This document shows, one piece after another, positions 10,865 through 21,960 of a stretch of DNA of 64,000 nucleotides (position 1 is the stretch's first letter; the number at the start of each line of letters is the position of its first letter). A program made the translations under genes and the position numbers. This DNA comes from Cordilura impudica (taxonomy: Eukaryota; Arthropoda; Insecta; Diptera; Scathophagidae), in NCBI GenBank assembly GCA_963682025.1, contig OY821518.1:128600543-128664542 (forward strand). Reading direction: 5' to 3'. Under the pieces are notes generated by a model. The model had not been told where the DNA came from and ran no database searches. It saw only the letters and a list, made by a program, of their open reading frames with translations.

Positions 10865-11020
10865 ATTGTATACTGCTTATACCAGTCTGTGGTCTGGGTA
10901 TAATGAGTTTGTGCTAACAGTTTGTGACCATCAAAAGTAAGTTATCTCTTAATCCACATTGCGATAGATTTCACTTTCAGGATCTGTTGCTAGCACTCAG
11001 GGTCTGTTTTTACCAGTCGA
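10865..11020 (+). repeat. Fragment of the 5' end of family R
   Basis: CTTATACCAGTCTGTGGTCT followed by GGGTATAATGA and TTTGTGCTaaCAGTTTGTGA matches the start of family R at 2104 with many changes. It directly precedes a complete minus-strand copy. Confidence 0.55.
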
Positions 11021-11024
11021 AAAT

Positions 11025-11718
11025 AAACAAGTAAGAAAATTATAGTCGGTCTAGACCGACTATACGATACCCTATACCATGCGGACATAGAAAATAAGCA
11101 AAAACCAATGAAAAAGTTCATATCGGATGCTATATCTATATGGGGACTAGGTCCAAAAATGGACCGATCCTGATCATGTTTGGTAAAGTCTCTTGTATTT
11201 TGCAAAAATATATACAAACAAAATCTGAGAAGAATCAGTGCAATATTTTTGTTTTTTAATAGACTTAAGAGAAGATCGGGAACCAGCTCTGTATGCGGCC
11301 AGAGGGATCATTTTTGGACTACTCATTAATGGACGTAATGAACGCATACAAAACCCAATTTGAGTAAGATCTATATGACAATTTGGATCTTATGGCAATT
11401 TATGTCGATTTCATAGTGGTCATTTGTATGGGGGCTAGGTCTGAACATGCGCCGATTTTCAATAGCGTTCATCCCATGGCCGATAAAAGCTTATATACCA
11501 AATTTCATCAAAATATATTCATATTTGCGACCTGCAGTTTGATTACAAGGTTTACATGGACACACAGACGGACGGACGGACATTGTTAAATCAACTCAAA
11601 AAGTGATTCTGATTCGATTGGTATAATTAAAGATGGGTCTAGGTCAAATATTTTTGGTTGTTACAAACAGCAGCACAAAGTCATTATACCCAAACCACAT
11701 AGTGGTATAGGGTATAAT
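11025..11718 (-). repeat. Family R dispersed repeat, copy 3
   Basis: Reads from the inverted tail AACAAGTAAGAAAA and palindrome AGTCGGTCTAGACCGACT at the left to GTGGTATAGGGTATAA at the right, with the inverted GTCC microsatellite (ACGGACGGACGGAC) near 11570. Most middle blocks of the family are present. Confidence 0.85.
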
Positions 11719-11938
11719 GAATAGCATAGCTATGATACGAGCAATCTTGGAGGAAATTGGTGTTGTAGAACAACAAGAACGAAATAGCTAAAAAGGATTG
11801 ATAGAAGTCAATTGCGGGCTGAATCTATGGAAAGCGCAATCAATGCCTGAATTGGCTCTCATTAAAGTTAAAAAAGTTGAAGTTTGGCTTTATTTGTGGT
11901 CTTCAGCCTACAAGATTAATAAAATATTAATTTTTTTT

Positions 11939-12739
11939 ACCCTATACCACTATGTGGTTTGGGTATAATGACTTTGTGCTGCTGTTTGTAGCTACCAAAA
12001 ATATTTGACCTAGACCCATCTTTTATTATACCGATCCACTCAGAATCACTTACTGAGTTGTTTTAGCGATGTCCGTCCGTCCGTCCGTCCGTCCGTCTGT
12101 GTGTCCATGTAAAGCTTGTAATCAAACTACAGGTCGCAAATATGGATATATTTTGATGAAATTTGGTATATAAGCTTTTGTCGGCCATAGGATGAACGCT
12201 GTTAAAATTGGTGAAATTCGGTCCATGTTGAGACCTAGTCCCCATACAAATGACCACTATGAAATCGATAAATTGCCATAAGATCCAAATTATCATATAG
12301 ATCTCAAAGAAATTGGGTTTGTATGTGTTTACTATATCCACTAATCAGTAGTCCAAAAATAATCCCTCTAGGACAAATCTTCGTCATAGGCCCCATAGAG
12401 AGCTGCTTCCCGATCTTAACTTAAATCTATCAAAAAAACAAAAATATTGAACAGATTTTTCTCAAATTTGGTTTGTATATATTTTTTCAAAATGTAAGTG
12501 ACTTTTCCAAATATTGGGTAGGATCGGTCCATTTTTCGACCTAGTCCCCATATAAATATAGCACCCGATATGAACTTTTTCATATCTCCAGCCAAAAAAA
12601 TTAATAACAATATCACTCAAATTTGGTTTCTGCTCATTTTATGTATCTAATTAGTTGGACCGGAGAGATAGGGTCTCTAAACCATGCTATAGGGTATCGT
12701 ATAGTCGGTCTAGACCGACTATAATTTCTTACTTGTTTT
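11939..12739 (+). repeat. Family R dispersed repeat, copy 4 (near full length)
   Basis: Starts ACCCTATACCACTATGTGG at 11939, has a (GTCC)5-type microsatellite near 12070, and ends with ATAGGGTATCG, the AGTCGGTCTAGACCGACT palindrome and TTTCTTACTTGTTTTA. It lies in opposite orientation to copy 3, 220 bp away. The pair could form a large hairpin. Confidence 0.85.
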
Positions 12740-12746
12740 ATTTAAA

Positions 12747-12800
12747 TTTTGTTTTATCAAAATACTTCTTACATTTTGTTTTATCAAAATACTTCTTACA
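12747..12800. repeat. Two-copy 27-bp tandem duplication
   Basis: The unit ATTTTGTTTTATC, AAAATACTTCTTAC occurs twice in a row at the right edge of family R copy 4. Confidence 0.75.
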
Positions 12801-13232
12801 TTACATATGTACAACTCCCGTCTGTTTTGCAAGGGAATTTTTTTGAGGGAAAAAACCAAATTCAAGTGCATTGAGAATAACTACTTTTTTCCCATCGAAT
12901 TTTTTTCCGAATGAATTTTTTTTCATAATAGGGGAAAAGGGAGAAGTGAGAAATTTCAAGCGGAATTTTTGTTTAGAATTGGGCTGAATGATCTCCTGCA
13001 CAACAAGACTAATGCCGTTTTCTTTACTGACAAATTTATTTTTTAATATATGCTGAATTAAGGGCAACCTAGTCTTATACATCAATCGAAAGGTCTCAAA
13101 GTCGAGACCTCGTAAATCCCAAAAAATTGAGGTCATAGCGTGAGAATATTTCCCCATTGTTCCATTTTTTGAATATTTTACCCCAATGGCTTCAGAGGAT
13201 AATAATCGTAATGTTTTACATTTTATAAACAT
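12801..13232 (-). CDS. Unidentified ORF of 143 codons
   Basis: An uninterrupted minus-strand frame starts MFIKCKTLRLL and continues through FWDLRGLDFETFRLMYKTR and LVVQEIIQPNSKQKFRL to the end. It is basic, with no membrane segment, signal peptide or motif I recognise. No start context or splice signals set it apart. At this AT content a 143-codon open frame is somewhat unusual but possible by chance. It may be a transposon fragment. Confidence 0.2.
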   Translation of the reverse strand: MFIKCKTLRLLSSEAIGVKYSKNGTMGKYSHAMTSIFWDLRGLDFETFRLMYKTRLPLIQHILKNKFVSKENGISLVVQEIIQPNSKQKFRLKFLTSPFSPIMKKNSFGKKFDGKKVVILNALEFGFFPQKNSLAKQTGVVHM

Positions 13233-13445
13233 TGCACTTTGACAGCTTTCGCTTTATCTATAAGATAAGATTGCTCTTAATTCAGAATATATAAAAAAGT
13301 ACCCTTTTCGAAAAAAGTGCAATTAAAATGGGACATTTTTTGTCAGAGAGAAAACGGCATAAGTCTTATAATTACAGTGCAGGATTTTAATAGTGCATAA
13401 AACATGTTTTGCCAAATTAAATTGACTAAAATTGTAACTAATATA

Positions 13446-13821
13446 TCTGTAATATTAATAGGCTAGGCGATTTCTTGTGACTGATGTTTTGTTCTACCGT
13501 TTTCTCCCGATTTTGACCAGACGTATATTATTTGAAAGGTATTTCTTTTTAGCCGATTTGCAGATTTACAGATTTTTAAATTTTTTTCTTAATTTTGGCT
13601 AAATTGCATTTAAAATTGCTACTAGCACATACATAAAATAATACAATGCTATGTGTGTGTTTATTAAGTTTGCTAATATGTTTGTAATAAAATGAGTTTG
13701 CTTTTTGTGTTGATTTCTGAATTGGCTATAATTGATTAGCTTACCTTTAGGGTCTTTATTTAATGAAAAAATAAAATTTCCTAGAATTTGCGCTCGAATT
13801 TCGAGGGCTGGAATCTGCTAG
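13446..13821 (+). mobile_element. Short Helitron-like element, family SH, copy B
   Basis: Begins TCTGTAATATTAATAGGCTA after A, shares the TTTTGTTCTACCG block, and ends with a CTCGAATTTCGAG hairpin, then GAATCTGCTAG followed by T. Ends and hairpin match the other three copies. Confidence 0.75.
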
Positions 13822-14027
13822 TACAAATTAATGTAAATGAAATTATAACATAAGAATATATAAAATTATGACATTTAAAAAATATGACACATAATATTTA
13901 AAAACAAATTGTAAAAATTGAAAATCATTAAAATTACATATTAAATTAATTTAAAATTATGGCTTAAAAAATTAAAAATTATAATATAAATAACTAAATA
14001 ATATAACCCATAAAAGCAAAGCTTTTA

Positions 14028-14460
14028 TTAAAACTCTTTCTTTCCTTACGCATATGAGTTTTGAGTCTCTCCGTGACTGTGCGTGACTTTGCGTGACTAT
14101 TTTAAAATTAATCTTTGGTCACAAGTCTATGCACAAAGTTTCAGATCGAATGGATGAGGGGAAATGGGTTTTAAATCACTCCGTGACTGTGCGTGGCCAT
14201 GCGTGACTGTGCGTGACTATGTCGAAGTTAATCTTTGTTTACAGCAAGTATATTGACCAAGTTTCTGATTGATTGGATGGGGGAAATCCGTTTTAAATCT
14301 CTCCGTGACTATGCGTGACCACCCCAAAATTAATCTGTTGTCACAACAAGACTGTGGGCCAAGTTTCAGATCAATTGGATAAGAGGGAATGGGGTTGACC
14401 CACGACAGACAGACAGGCAGACAGAGATTATGAGTTAAAGAAAGAGTTTAAAAAGAAAAA
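14028..14460 (+). repeat. GTGACT decamer repeat family, copy 2
   Basis: Three groups of GTGACTGTGC-type decamers near 14074, 14184 and 14304 are separated by about 110-bp spacers with TTAATCTTTG and AAGTTTCAGAT. The copy is bounded by imperfect inverted ends: AAACTCTTTCTTTCC at 14031 and AAAGAAAGAGTTT near 14440, which suggests mobility as a unit. Confidence 0.75.
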
Positions 14461-14717
14461 TTACCGGAAGTATTAAATTTAAATGATTAAGAAGACTTTT
14501 TTTAAAACTCATTGCGTTGCTGTTTATTTGTTGGGTATATGGAAGAGCATTCCAAAGACGAAGAGCATTTATGAAGAACTGCCATTCAGAAACGAGACAT
14601 CGGAATTTGGTGATTATGATATTTTTGTCCCTTGACGATCTTGCAAAGCGTATATTTTGAAATAGGTACTTCTGTTTTTGAGAGTATAAGACTTTTCGAA
14701 AAAATATTAAAGTTCTT

Positions 14718-14834
14718 CACCCGTATTCATAAAAATTAAAGTGTACTTCAAGTAGACTTTATCAACAAATTTTGTATGAAAAACAGACAATAAAGTCTAC
14801 TTGAAGTACACTTTATTTTTTATGAATACGGGTG
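14718..14834. mobile_element. 117-bp near-perfect hairpin, MITE-like
   Basis: Two arms of about 44 bp starting CACCCGTATTCATAAAAA and containing AAAGTGTACTTCAAGTAGAC are inverted copies with only one or two mismatches, with about 29 bp between. No target duplication is clear. The near identity of the arms suggests a recent origin or strong selection or gene conversion. Confidence 0.75.
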
Positions 14835-15238
14835 ATTATCTTTAACAAGTTTTCCACTAAAACTCCATAGAGAGTCTTCGAGTAGGACGAGACTTCATCT
14901 TCCTTTTTAAGTCCGTAAACTTATCGTACGATATTATTATATAAAACTTCAAGTTTTTTCTTACTTACAACCATAAGTAAGGCTTGGAACCAAATAAGTT
15001 TTCGCGAGTAGAATTCTTACTTTCAACGGCTTAAAGTACTGTATAGACCACAACGTTCTTCTTGTTATGATTTGACCAATTTAAATTACTGTTAAACTAA
15101 ACACTATTCCCAAATTTTTTTCCGTTCGTACAATAAATGACCGAGGGGTCCAGGGTCCGAATTCATAAAGAACAAAAAAATAGTTAATTGAGGTATTCAA
15201 TTATATCGCGCTTTACTTTCAATAAATTATAATTAAAA
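14835..15238. other. Possible 3' region of the LINE, otherwise nothing seen
   Basis: No coding frame is seen. It lies just downstream of the minus-strand LINE reading frame and could be its 3' untranslated region, but no A-rich tail or target duplication is evident. Confidence 0.3.
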
Positions 15239-17960
15239 TCAACGAAGGGAAAGGATAAGACTTGACATAATTGGTCCTAAAATAGTCCAAATGAAGCGGA
15301 TTAAAATGTCTTGTGAATATGTTAAATTTAGATTTGTTAAGAGAAACTCCGAGTCAACGTCACCATTCGCAAGGTTGAAGACAAAGATGACAACCAACAT
15401 GATCCTCCTACTCTCAAAAGTTGGAATTCTGATAAGCTTTAGTTTATTAGTATATGATGGTAAGTCATCATAACTCCAACCTATACCACTTAGACTGAAT
15501 GGCAATATTTTTTTCTGTACAGACTCAAATGCGTTGGCGTGAACCTGATAATATGGATTCCATATTATTGATGCATATTCGAAAATTGGTCTTACAATTG
15601 CTGTATAAAGCTGTTTAGTAACATATGGATCTGAGAACTCCTTAGCCCACCATTTAACGAAACCAAGAGTAGATCTTGTCTTATTAACAATCATACTAAT
15701 ATGACCAATGAAATCAAGTCTCCTATCCATAAGTACACCAAGATCCAGAAATATTTGAACGGTATCCAATGCTATACCACTAATGCAATACTCGTTAGAA
15801 ATTATCCCCTTTCTGTGAAATACCACATGTTTACATTTCCTAAGATTTAGTTCCATCAAGTTCACATTACACCATTCAACTAATATATCAAGCTCACGCT
15901 GAAGATTAATATGACCATTTATAATGGTCATCTTGAATAAGTTCATATACCGTTTTCTTATGAATTACAATACATTTGGATTTACGTGGATTTAAACACA
16001 GGCCGTTTGCTAATGCTCAACTAGATATGTTGTTTAAATCGTGATTGAGTTCATTAATGTTTTCTCTGGTTGATTCAACTGGACTACTTAAATACAATTG
16101 TACATCGTCTGCATACATGTGGATCTTGCAGTGAGATAAATCATTGGCACCAATAGAAAAAAGTGTGGTCCCACAACACATCCCTGATGGTTAAACATAC
16201 CGATTGCATACGGTCAGTGAGTTGAGATGATATAAGTTGTGACGATGTTGTTGAAAATTTAAAATGAGACCTTAGCTTAGCACATAGTATTTGATGGCTA
16301 ACTGTGTCCAAAGCCTTGGAGTGATCGAGTAGCACCAAGAAATTAATCACCTGGATCGCACCTTATACTCTCCGATGCATCAACTAAAGCAGTTGCACAG
16401 CTGTGATTAGGTCGAAAACCTGGCTATCTATCAGACATCAGGCGATTTTCATAAACGTGAACACTTATCTGGTGGTGTAAAATTTTCTATAAAGATTTTC
16501 GAAGAAAACTTACGGTAGATACTGGTCGATCCTCACTGTTTAATTTTGGGACTGGAATTATCTTCGCATGTTTCCATTTCTGAAGAAAACAGCTAGTTTT
16601 TATGATATTAAATAAATGAGTAATATACGGCAATAGAGATGGCAGAATTAATTTTATGAACTTAGGAATAAGATTATCATATCGTATTCCATTGGATTTT
16701 GTTTGAGTACAACTAGAGAAAACTTCAAATTGATTGACACATGAAAATTCAAATATGTCCCGGTCAAGCGTGTCATTGTTGTTATAAAGATAATTGCCGC
16801 TACAAGCGAAGTATTAGCAAATATGTTGTTGAGTTCATCAACATCAATAGAGCAGTTCGTGATATTATCCATATTTTTAATACCAATATCCCTAAAAATT
16901 TTCCAAGTGTTTTTGGATTCAAGGGCTGTACCAAATCGCTTAGTCAGTTTTGGCCATCCTATTTGATTATTAGCATCCCTCCAGGCAGAACGAAATTCAG
17001 CTTTGTGTTCTAGTGTTTTAATATGCTTCCATCTAGAGTAAGCTATTGTATTGTATTTATTTTTAAAGGGACTGCTTCGTCATAGAGCTTCAGAATATTA
17101 TACTCTAGAAACGATAGTTGCTCATCAACAGAATTCAAAGCGTAGATACTATTCCAATGAACTCGCAGATAGTTCTCAGTAAGAATGGTGTAATTTAAGT
17201 TTTTAAAATCGGGATTAAAATATGTTTGATCACTTTCATCGAGAAGTAAGTCATATGCTGCAAAAACCAGATCAAGTTTGGAAAAACATGAAGCAGAGCT
17301 TGATCATAAAGTAATACTTTAGATGTATCACCCACGAAAAAAAGATCCAGGAGCGTGCTATGGTATTTCGTGAAGTGAGTAGGTAATGTAGTATTAGTCG
17401 ATGTGAAACCTAGCGATTCCATATGGTCTCTGAACGAGGATTCAGTTAGAAGATTAGAATAAAGTCTCCTGCAATTACCACGTCATGATTACAGTTACTA
17501 TTGTTATGACAAAACTAGTACAATCAATAAAGTTGTTTGAAATTTCAAGAAAAATACACTCGACTTTGCCCGTTGCTGCATTTTTAGTTCAAACTTTACA
17601 GGTTATATTATTTCTGACATATATTGCGACGCCACCTCCACCTCCAGTCAATCCATAGGATCTAAATATCTTATAGCCTTGTAAAAATATAAATCCATCC
17701 GGAGTTGACTTATCTAACCATGTCTCCGAGATACATACAATATCAACATTCAAGTTCTCAAAGGTCCATTTATATTCATCAATTTTAGGCTTTATGCTCT
17801 GAGCATATAATTTGAAGTTTTTGTTTCTTCCTTTAGTTACATTTTCATGCATAAAGAAGTAAGGAATTTTTTCATCTGGATGGAACCCACAGTGTCGTGA
17901 TTTCATATAACGAGTGGCCATAAATAGAAGGAGTGGTTGTAAAGAGTTGAAATTCGGCAC
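15239..17960 (-). pseudogene. Non-LTR retrotransposon (Jockey-type LINE) ORF2, decayed
   Basis: Read on the minus strand. An endonuclease segment comes first: KLYAQSIKPKIDEYKW, VDIVCISETWLDKSTPDG and GGGGGVAIYVRNN (17589-17960), with DHMESLGFTSTNTTLPTHFT and STLLDLFFVGDT near 17400. The reverse transcriptase follows in broken frames: LVLLDHSKALDTVSHQILC (16141-16350) and MYADDVQLYL with the catalytic YADD at 16104-16115. The C-terminal part (15239-15946) reads NLRKCKHVVFHRK, LDLGVLMDRRLDF, GFVKWWAKEFSDPYVTKQLY and RPIFEYASIIWNPYY. The order endonuclease, RT, C-terminal domain is that of Jockey/I-group LINEs; the clade is an inference. Many frameshifts and stops make it inactive. It ends next to the second RAG1-like pseudogene on the same strand. 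Confidence 0.85.
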
Positions 17961-18534
17961 ACATATCTTATTTGATAAAAGAAAAAAAATATTAAAATTT
18001 CAAAAACTTTGGAGCAAGGATTCGTGTCCTTCCCATATATCCTGAAATTAAAAACGTCATAAAAGATGGAAAAGAAGTCCGAAATTTATGAAATTTTGTA
18101 TAGTCATTTAGTTTGATACCCTAAATGATTTAATAAAATTTTATCCAAATCGGAGCAAGGACACACCTTCTCAAAAATGTCCTTTTTCAAAAAATTAAAA
18201 AAAAGTGAACAAAAAATTAAATTTTTAAATTAATTTGATACACGAAACACTTGTAACAAGAATAATGTGTGTGTCAAATTTTATCCAATTTTAATAATTT
18301 TTAACAATTTTTTATATTAATTTTTTTTAATAAAATTTTTGGCGAACTTTTGCCTTAAATTTTTTTAAAAACGAAAAAAATTCAATGAAAAAAATTCAAA
18401 TGGAAAGTAAAGTAAATGTTACTTTTTAATGTTTACATTTGTTTTATTATTTAAATAAATTATAAAAAATAATGTTTTGAACAATTTTTATTTATTAAAT
18501 ACAATAAAAAAGAAAATGTTAGAATTTGTTTACT
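17961..18534 (-). other. 3' flank of RAG1-like copy b with repeated block
   Basis: On the minus strand two related blocks follow the transposase: GTGTCCTTGCTCCGATTTGG (about 18142-18170) and GGATATATGGGAAGGACACG with CCTTGCTCC (about 18010-18045). The second resembles GGATATATGGGAGGTGG at 62193 and 62332 behind copy c, so it is probably part of the transposon 3' end. The rest is very AT-rich. Confidence 0.5.
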
Positions 18535-20631
18535 CTATTCATCCGAATCACTTTCTTCAAGCTGGTTTATTAAATTTTCTTGATTATCCGCATAAATATT
18601 ATTTTCCTCAATAATGAAATCATTTATTTCTTCACAACTCCTTTTACTTATTTTATCTTCTTTTATATGTATAGATAACTTTGGTTCAGACTGCAAAACC
18701 ATTCTTTCTATTAGGTCTTTATTAGTATTTGTACGACTATTTTTTCGAGTATGGTTTAAAAGAGTTTTTCTAAAAACTTTATGAGTGGCTTCTATAGCTT
18801 CCTCAGATAACATACCTACTGGAATCTTGGAGTTTTTTATAGATTCTGCTCCATGAACTAGTATTTTGTGGACAGTAACAGGCATACAATACCAAGAATA
18901 TTTTTGAACATATAAATTCCATGTTTCTCTAAGCAGCTGTTGAAAATTTATAATATTTATTGTTTTACTGCTTGACATAGTTTTTAAAATCAAAGAAAAA
19001 TTTTTAATTAGTGATGGGTCAACCTGCGTTATGCTAGATGAGACATCAATGTTGCTGAAAAACCGTCTCGCAGTATTCCCATCATTTGTTGTACCAAAAC
19101 CGGTTTTAGCTTTATCTACATTTAATCCAAGCTACTTTTTAAAATCTTCCTGAATTTTAGATTTTCTTTGATTTAAAATTTGCTTATCATCATTTTTTGA
19201 AACTCCAAATTTTTAGAGGCAACCTGTAAGCTATGTGTAATATACACTCAAAGAATTTTATCCATGCATGTAATGTTGATAATCCGTGTTTATGTAATTC
19301 TTCTCTTTTTTTAAGGTCCCTCTCAAATACTTGAATTAAATTCATTTCAGTGGGTTTTGCACCGCAAACAAAACAGGAAGAACTGCTTTTGTTATCAGCT
19401 AACACATTAAGAGCAGCTCCATCTACCATTGTTAATCTCATGTCAAAATGAACGGTAAGGTTTTTTTTTTATCAGAAACATAATCAAATGTTTGCAAATT
19501 ATATATTTCTTTCTCAATAATTGCCCTTGTAGTTTTAACCAAATCCGAATTTTCTTTTTCCATATAATAGCATATTGGACGACAATACCTTATTGAGGAA
19601 TGTTTTAAATTATTCCATAAACTGTTTTCTGTAGCCCAGTCTAAAAATCTTAATGGAACAAATGAAGCAACAAATAAATATTCATCCCGCGAATTTGGAT
19701 CATTAAACTTTTGTTTGTAATTGCTATGGCCTGAACTACCATCAAATCCCCATTTAATTTCCAAAACTACATCATTTTGGGTTTCAAAATCATTTAAATC
19801 TAATAAACTTTTGGCTGTCATATTTAAAATATTTTGTAATGGTATTTTTACTGACGTTTCTGATATTGATATATTTTCCGGAATATATTTTTTCTTTGCT
19901 TTTTGTAGACTATAATATGATGGAAAACAGTTCTTGTGCACATCATTTACAACCGTTCGCATATTTTCATATTGTCTATACGATAGATCATTATCTAGTT
20001 ATTAATAATGCTAAAGCCTTTTCTACGGAAATAGAAGTTTCTGGAGTTGGGCTAGATACTCTTTGAACAGCTCTTCGTAATTGCTCAGGGCATGTAGACC
20101 TCACAAGATCATCTACCTTTCTTCTTTTGGTTCGTTCAGAACTTCCATTAAAGCCTACTCTTGGTCTTCCTTTACGACTTGTATTTGGTCCCTTAATAAA
20201 TAAAAAAAAAATGTTATTTATTATATTATAAAAAATAAATATTCACATAATGATATTACAATGTATATATCTTCTTCTTCTTCCACTTCTTCTTCTTCTT
20301 CTACTTCTTCCACTTCTTCATCAACTTCTTCCACATCAAAAAATGAATTTAGCCAGAAAAAGTTTTTGTTTTCAAACACAGATTTCTTTCTATAGCATTT
20401 TTCCCAACTTTTTTTTATTCTAGCTAGAATTGATTTAAGTCTTACAATACTTTTTTGTTGCAATTGTGTCTTAAATTTATATTCTAAATGATTTTTAATT
20501 TCCGTAAGGGCTAGGGAGTGTGTTGTATGTTTGTGCCAAATATAGAAAATTTGCCTAATTTGCACTTGCCTTGACACTGAAAAAGTGAAAAAAAATTGAC
20601 TATTCTGCCAAGCTCTACAAAAGAGACCCAT
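18535..20631 (-). pseudogene. RAG1-like DDE transposase, broken (copy b)
   Basis: Segments in order on the minus strand: an N-terminal part (20221-20631) with VQIRQIFYIWHKH, and a Glu-rich tract encoded by a CTT-type microsatellite; a GT-AG intron ending AAG before GPNTSRKGRPRVGF; VEKALALL; then HKNCFPSYYSLQKAKKKY and LEIKWGFDGSSGHSNYKQKF (first catalytic Asp in FDG); RLTMVDGAALN (second Asp) and CFVCGAKPTEMN (zinc CxxC); LHAWIKFFECIL; GTTNDGNTARRFF; and MPVTVHKILVHG (zinc HxxxxH) with VGMLSEEAIEA (catalytic Glu). All inferred active-site and zinc residues are present. Lesions: frameshifts near 19997, in an A run near 19465 and near 19196, and a TAG near 19135. Spacing of Asp, CxxC, HxxxxH and Glu follows RAG1 (D600, D708, C727/C730, H937/H942, E962). 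It is diverged from copy c, so not a recent duplicate. Confidence 0.85.
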
Positions 20632-21145
20632 TTTTTTTTAATGTACATACTTGTATCAATATTATATTAAAGTATCAAAAATAAACTCGAATAAACTTTT
20701 TTTTAGACCTTCTATAAACTTGTAAGTTGTAAACAATTAAAAAAATTTATTTCTGTTTACATTCAGAATAACGGTACAAAACACATGATGAATTAAATGT
20801 AAAAAAAATATGTTACCATATTTTAGTAATGTCATACTTTAATATTTATAAACAATTTAACTGCATTATCGACAATTTACGTTAAATTAACCCATTTGTA
20901 TATACTATTTTTCACGTTTCTTGTGTGCATATTGCATAATTACCAAAAACTTTCAACTTTGATTGGCTATAACTTTGTCAAAAATATTTTTTTTTCAAAA
21001 ATTCTTTTTGATTATTGTAATTTGAAATCTAGTTTATCAAACTGTTTCAACAGATTTTTAAAATTCCAAAAGTAGTTTTTTTTATTTTTGGCCGCTGACA
21101 CCAGTGTAACCCAACGTTGCGTTAACAATAAATTTTTGTGTTTCT
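20632..21145. other. AT-rich spacer, no gene seen
   Basis: Probably contains the upstream part of RAG1-like copy b, but no exon or terminal CACAGTG is visible. GACACCAGTGTAACCC near 21110 is the only GC-rich patch. Confidence 0.3.
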
Positions 21146-21960
21146 TTTTTATGCCCTCCACTCCAGTGTGCAGAGGGTAGATATAAGTTTGTCATTCCGT
21201 TTGTAATAATTAGAAAAAAAAATTTTGACCCCATAAAATATATATATTTGTGATCCTTATAACAACCGGAGTTGATATAGAGATGTCCGTCTGTCCGTCT
21301 GTGGAAATCACGATGACGGCACCAATCGGGCAGCTAGGGTGCTCTTTGACATAAAAGATGATTCACTAACATCCTGAGAAGTTGGCTGTTTAAAATCGTC
21401 CAAATCGGTTGATTAGGGCCCGAGATTTGAATGAAGAACTAAACAAAGTCTTGAAAAAATATAATTTTCTATGTTGTTCTTGTCACGATCACGCACTCAA
21501 TAGGATAGCTAAGGTGATCATTTTTAGTGAGTATGATTCTCCAAATTCGTGGGAAGATTTCTATTTTAAAAATCATTAAAATCGGTGGAACAGGTCCAGG
21601 GAAATCTCAGAAAAATTAAAAAAAAAATGAAAAATGTGATGTTTCTATATTGTTCTTGTTGTTATTCTAAATGTTGTATTGTTGTCGTAGCTGGACTTGT
21701 TGCTTTGGTGGTCATTGTGATAATAATATAATTAAAACTTACCCCTTGTACATTTTTTTTTTATCAACTCTGGTAGAAAAATTTAACAGTTTCCATTGTT
21801 TTGGCATCACTAAAAAAATTTATTAGATCATTTCTGTCATTGCCACGAGCCTGCCTGCAAACTTTCAGATCGATTGGGTCACGGGAAAGGGGTTAAAATC
21901 GATCCAAAATTTTTTCGACAAGCAGACACTGCGAGTTAATATAAAGGGAGTAAAAATTAA
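21146..21960 (+). repeat. Second Helentron-like repeat family, 5' portion
   Basis: Starts TTATGCCCTCCACTCCAGTG with an inverse GCAGAGGG, then AAGTTTGTCATTCCGTTTGT and a (GTCY) stretch GTCCGTCTGTCCGTCTGTGG near 21285. Several blocks of the type 'aaaatcg-tccaaatcggt' follow. This is the layout of common higher-fly repeats whose other end is GTCGGCACAGCCGAA-like; such an end lies at 23936-23976. The 2 kb between may be inserted DNA. Confidence 0.6.

Noticed and set aside
10990..11217. ORFs within the other half of family R (also 24958, 25009, 28892, 28919, 12416)
   Set aside because: Open on both strands in several copies because the repeat is AT-rich and stop-poor; no conserved protein pattern.
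11383..11589. ORF beginning MDLMAIYVDFIVV, with near-identical ORFs at 12063, 25339 and 59665
   Set aside because: They are the same middle part of family R in different copies, ending in the GGAC microsatellite; they follow repeat boundaries rather than gene structure.
21105..21130. GACACCAGTGTAACCC as the end of RAG1-like copy b
   Set aside because: Starts with CAC but lacks a matching opposite end or duplication.
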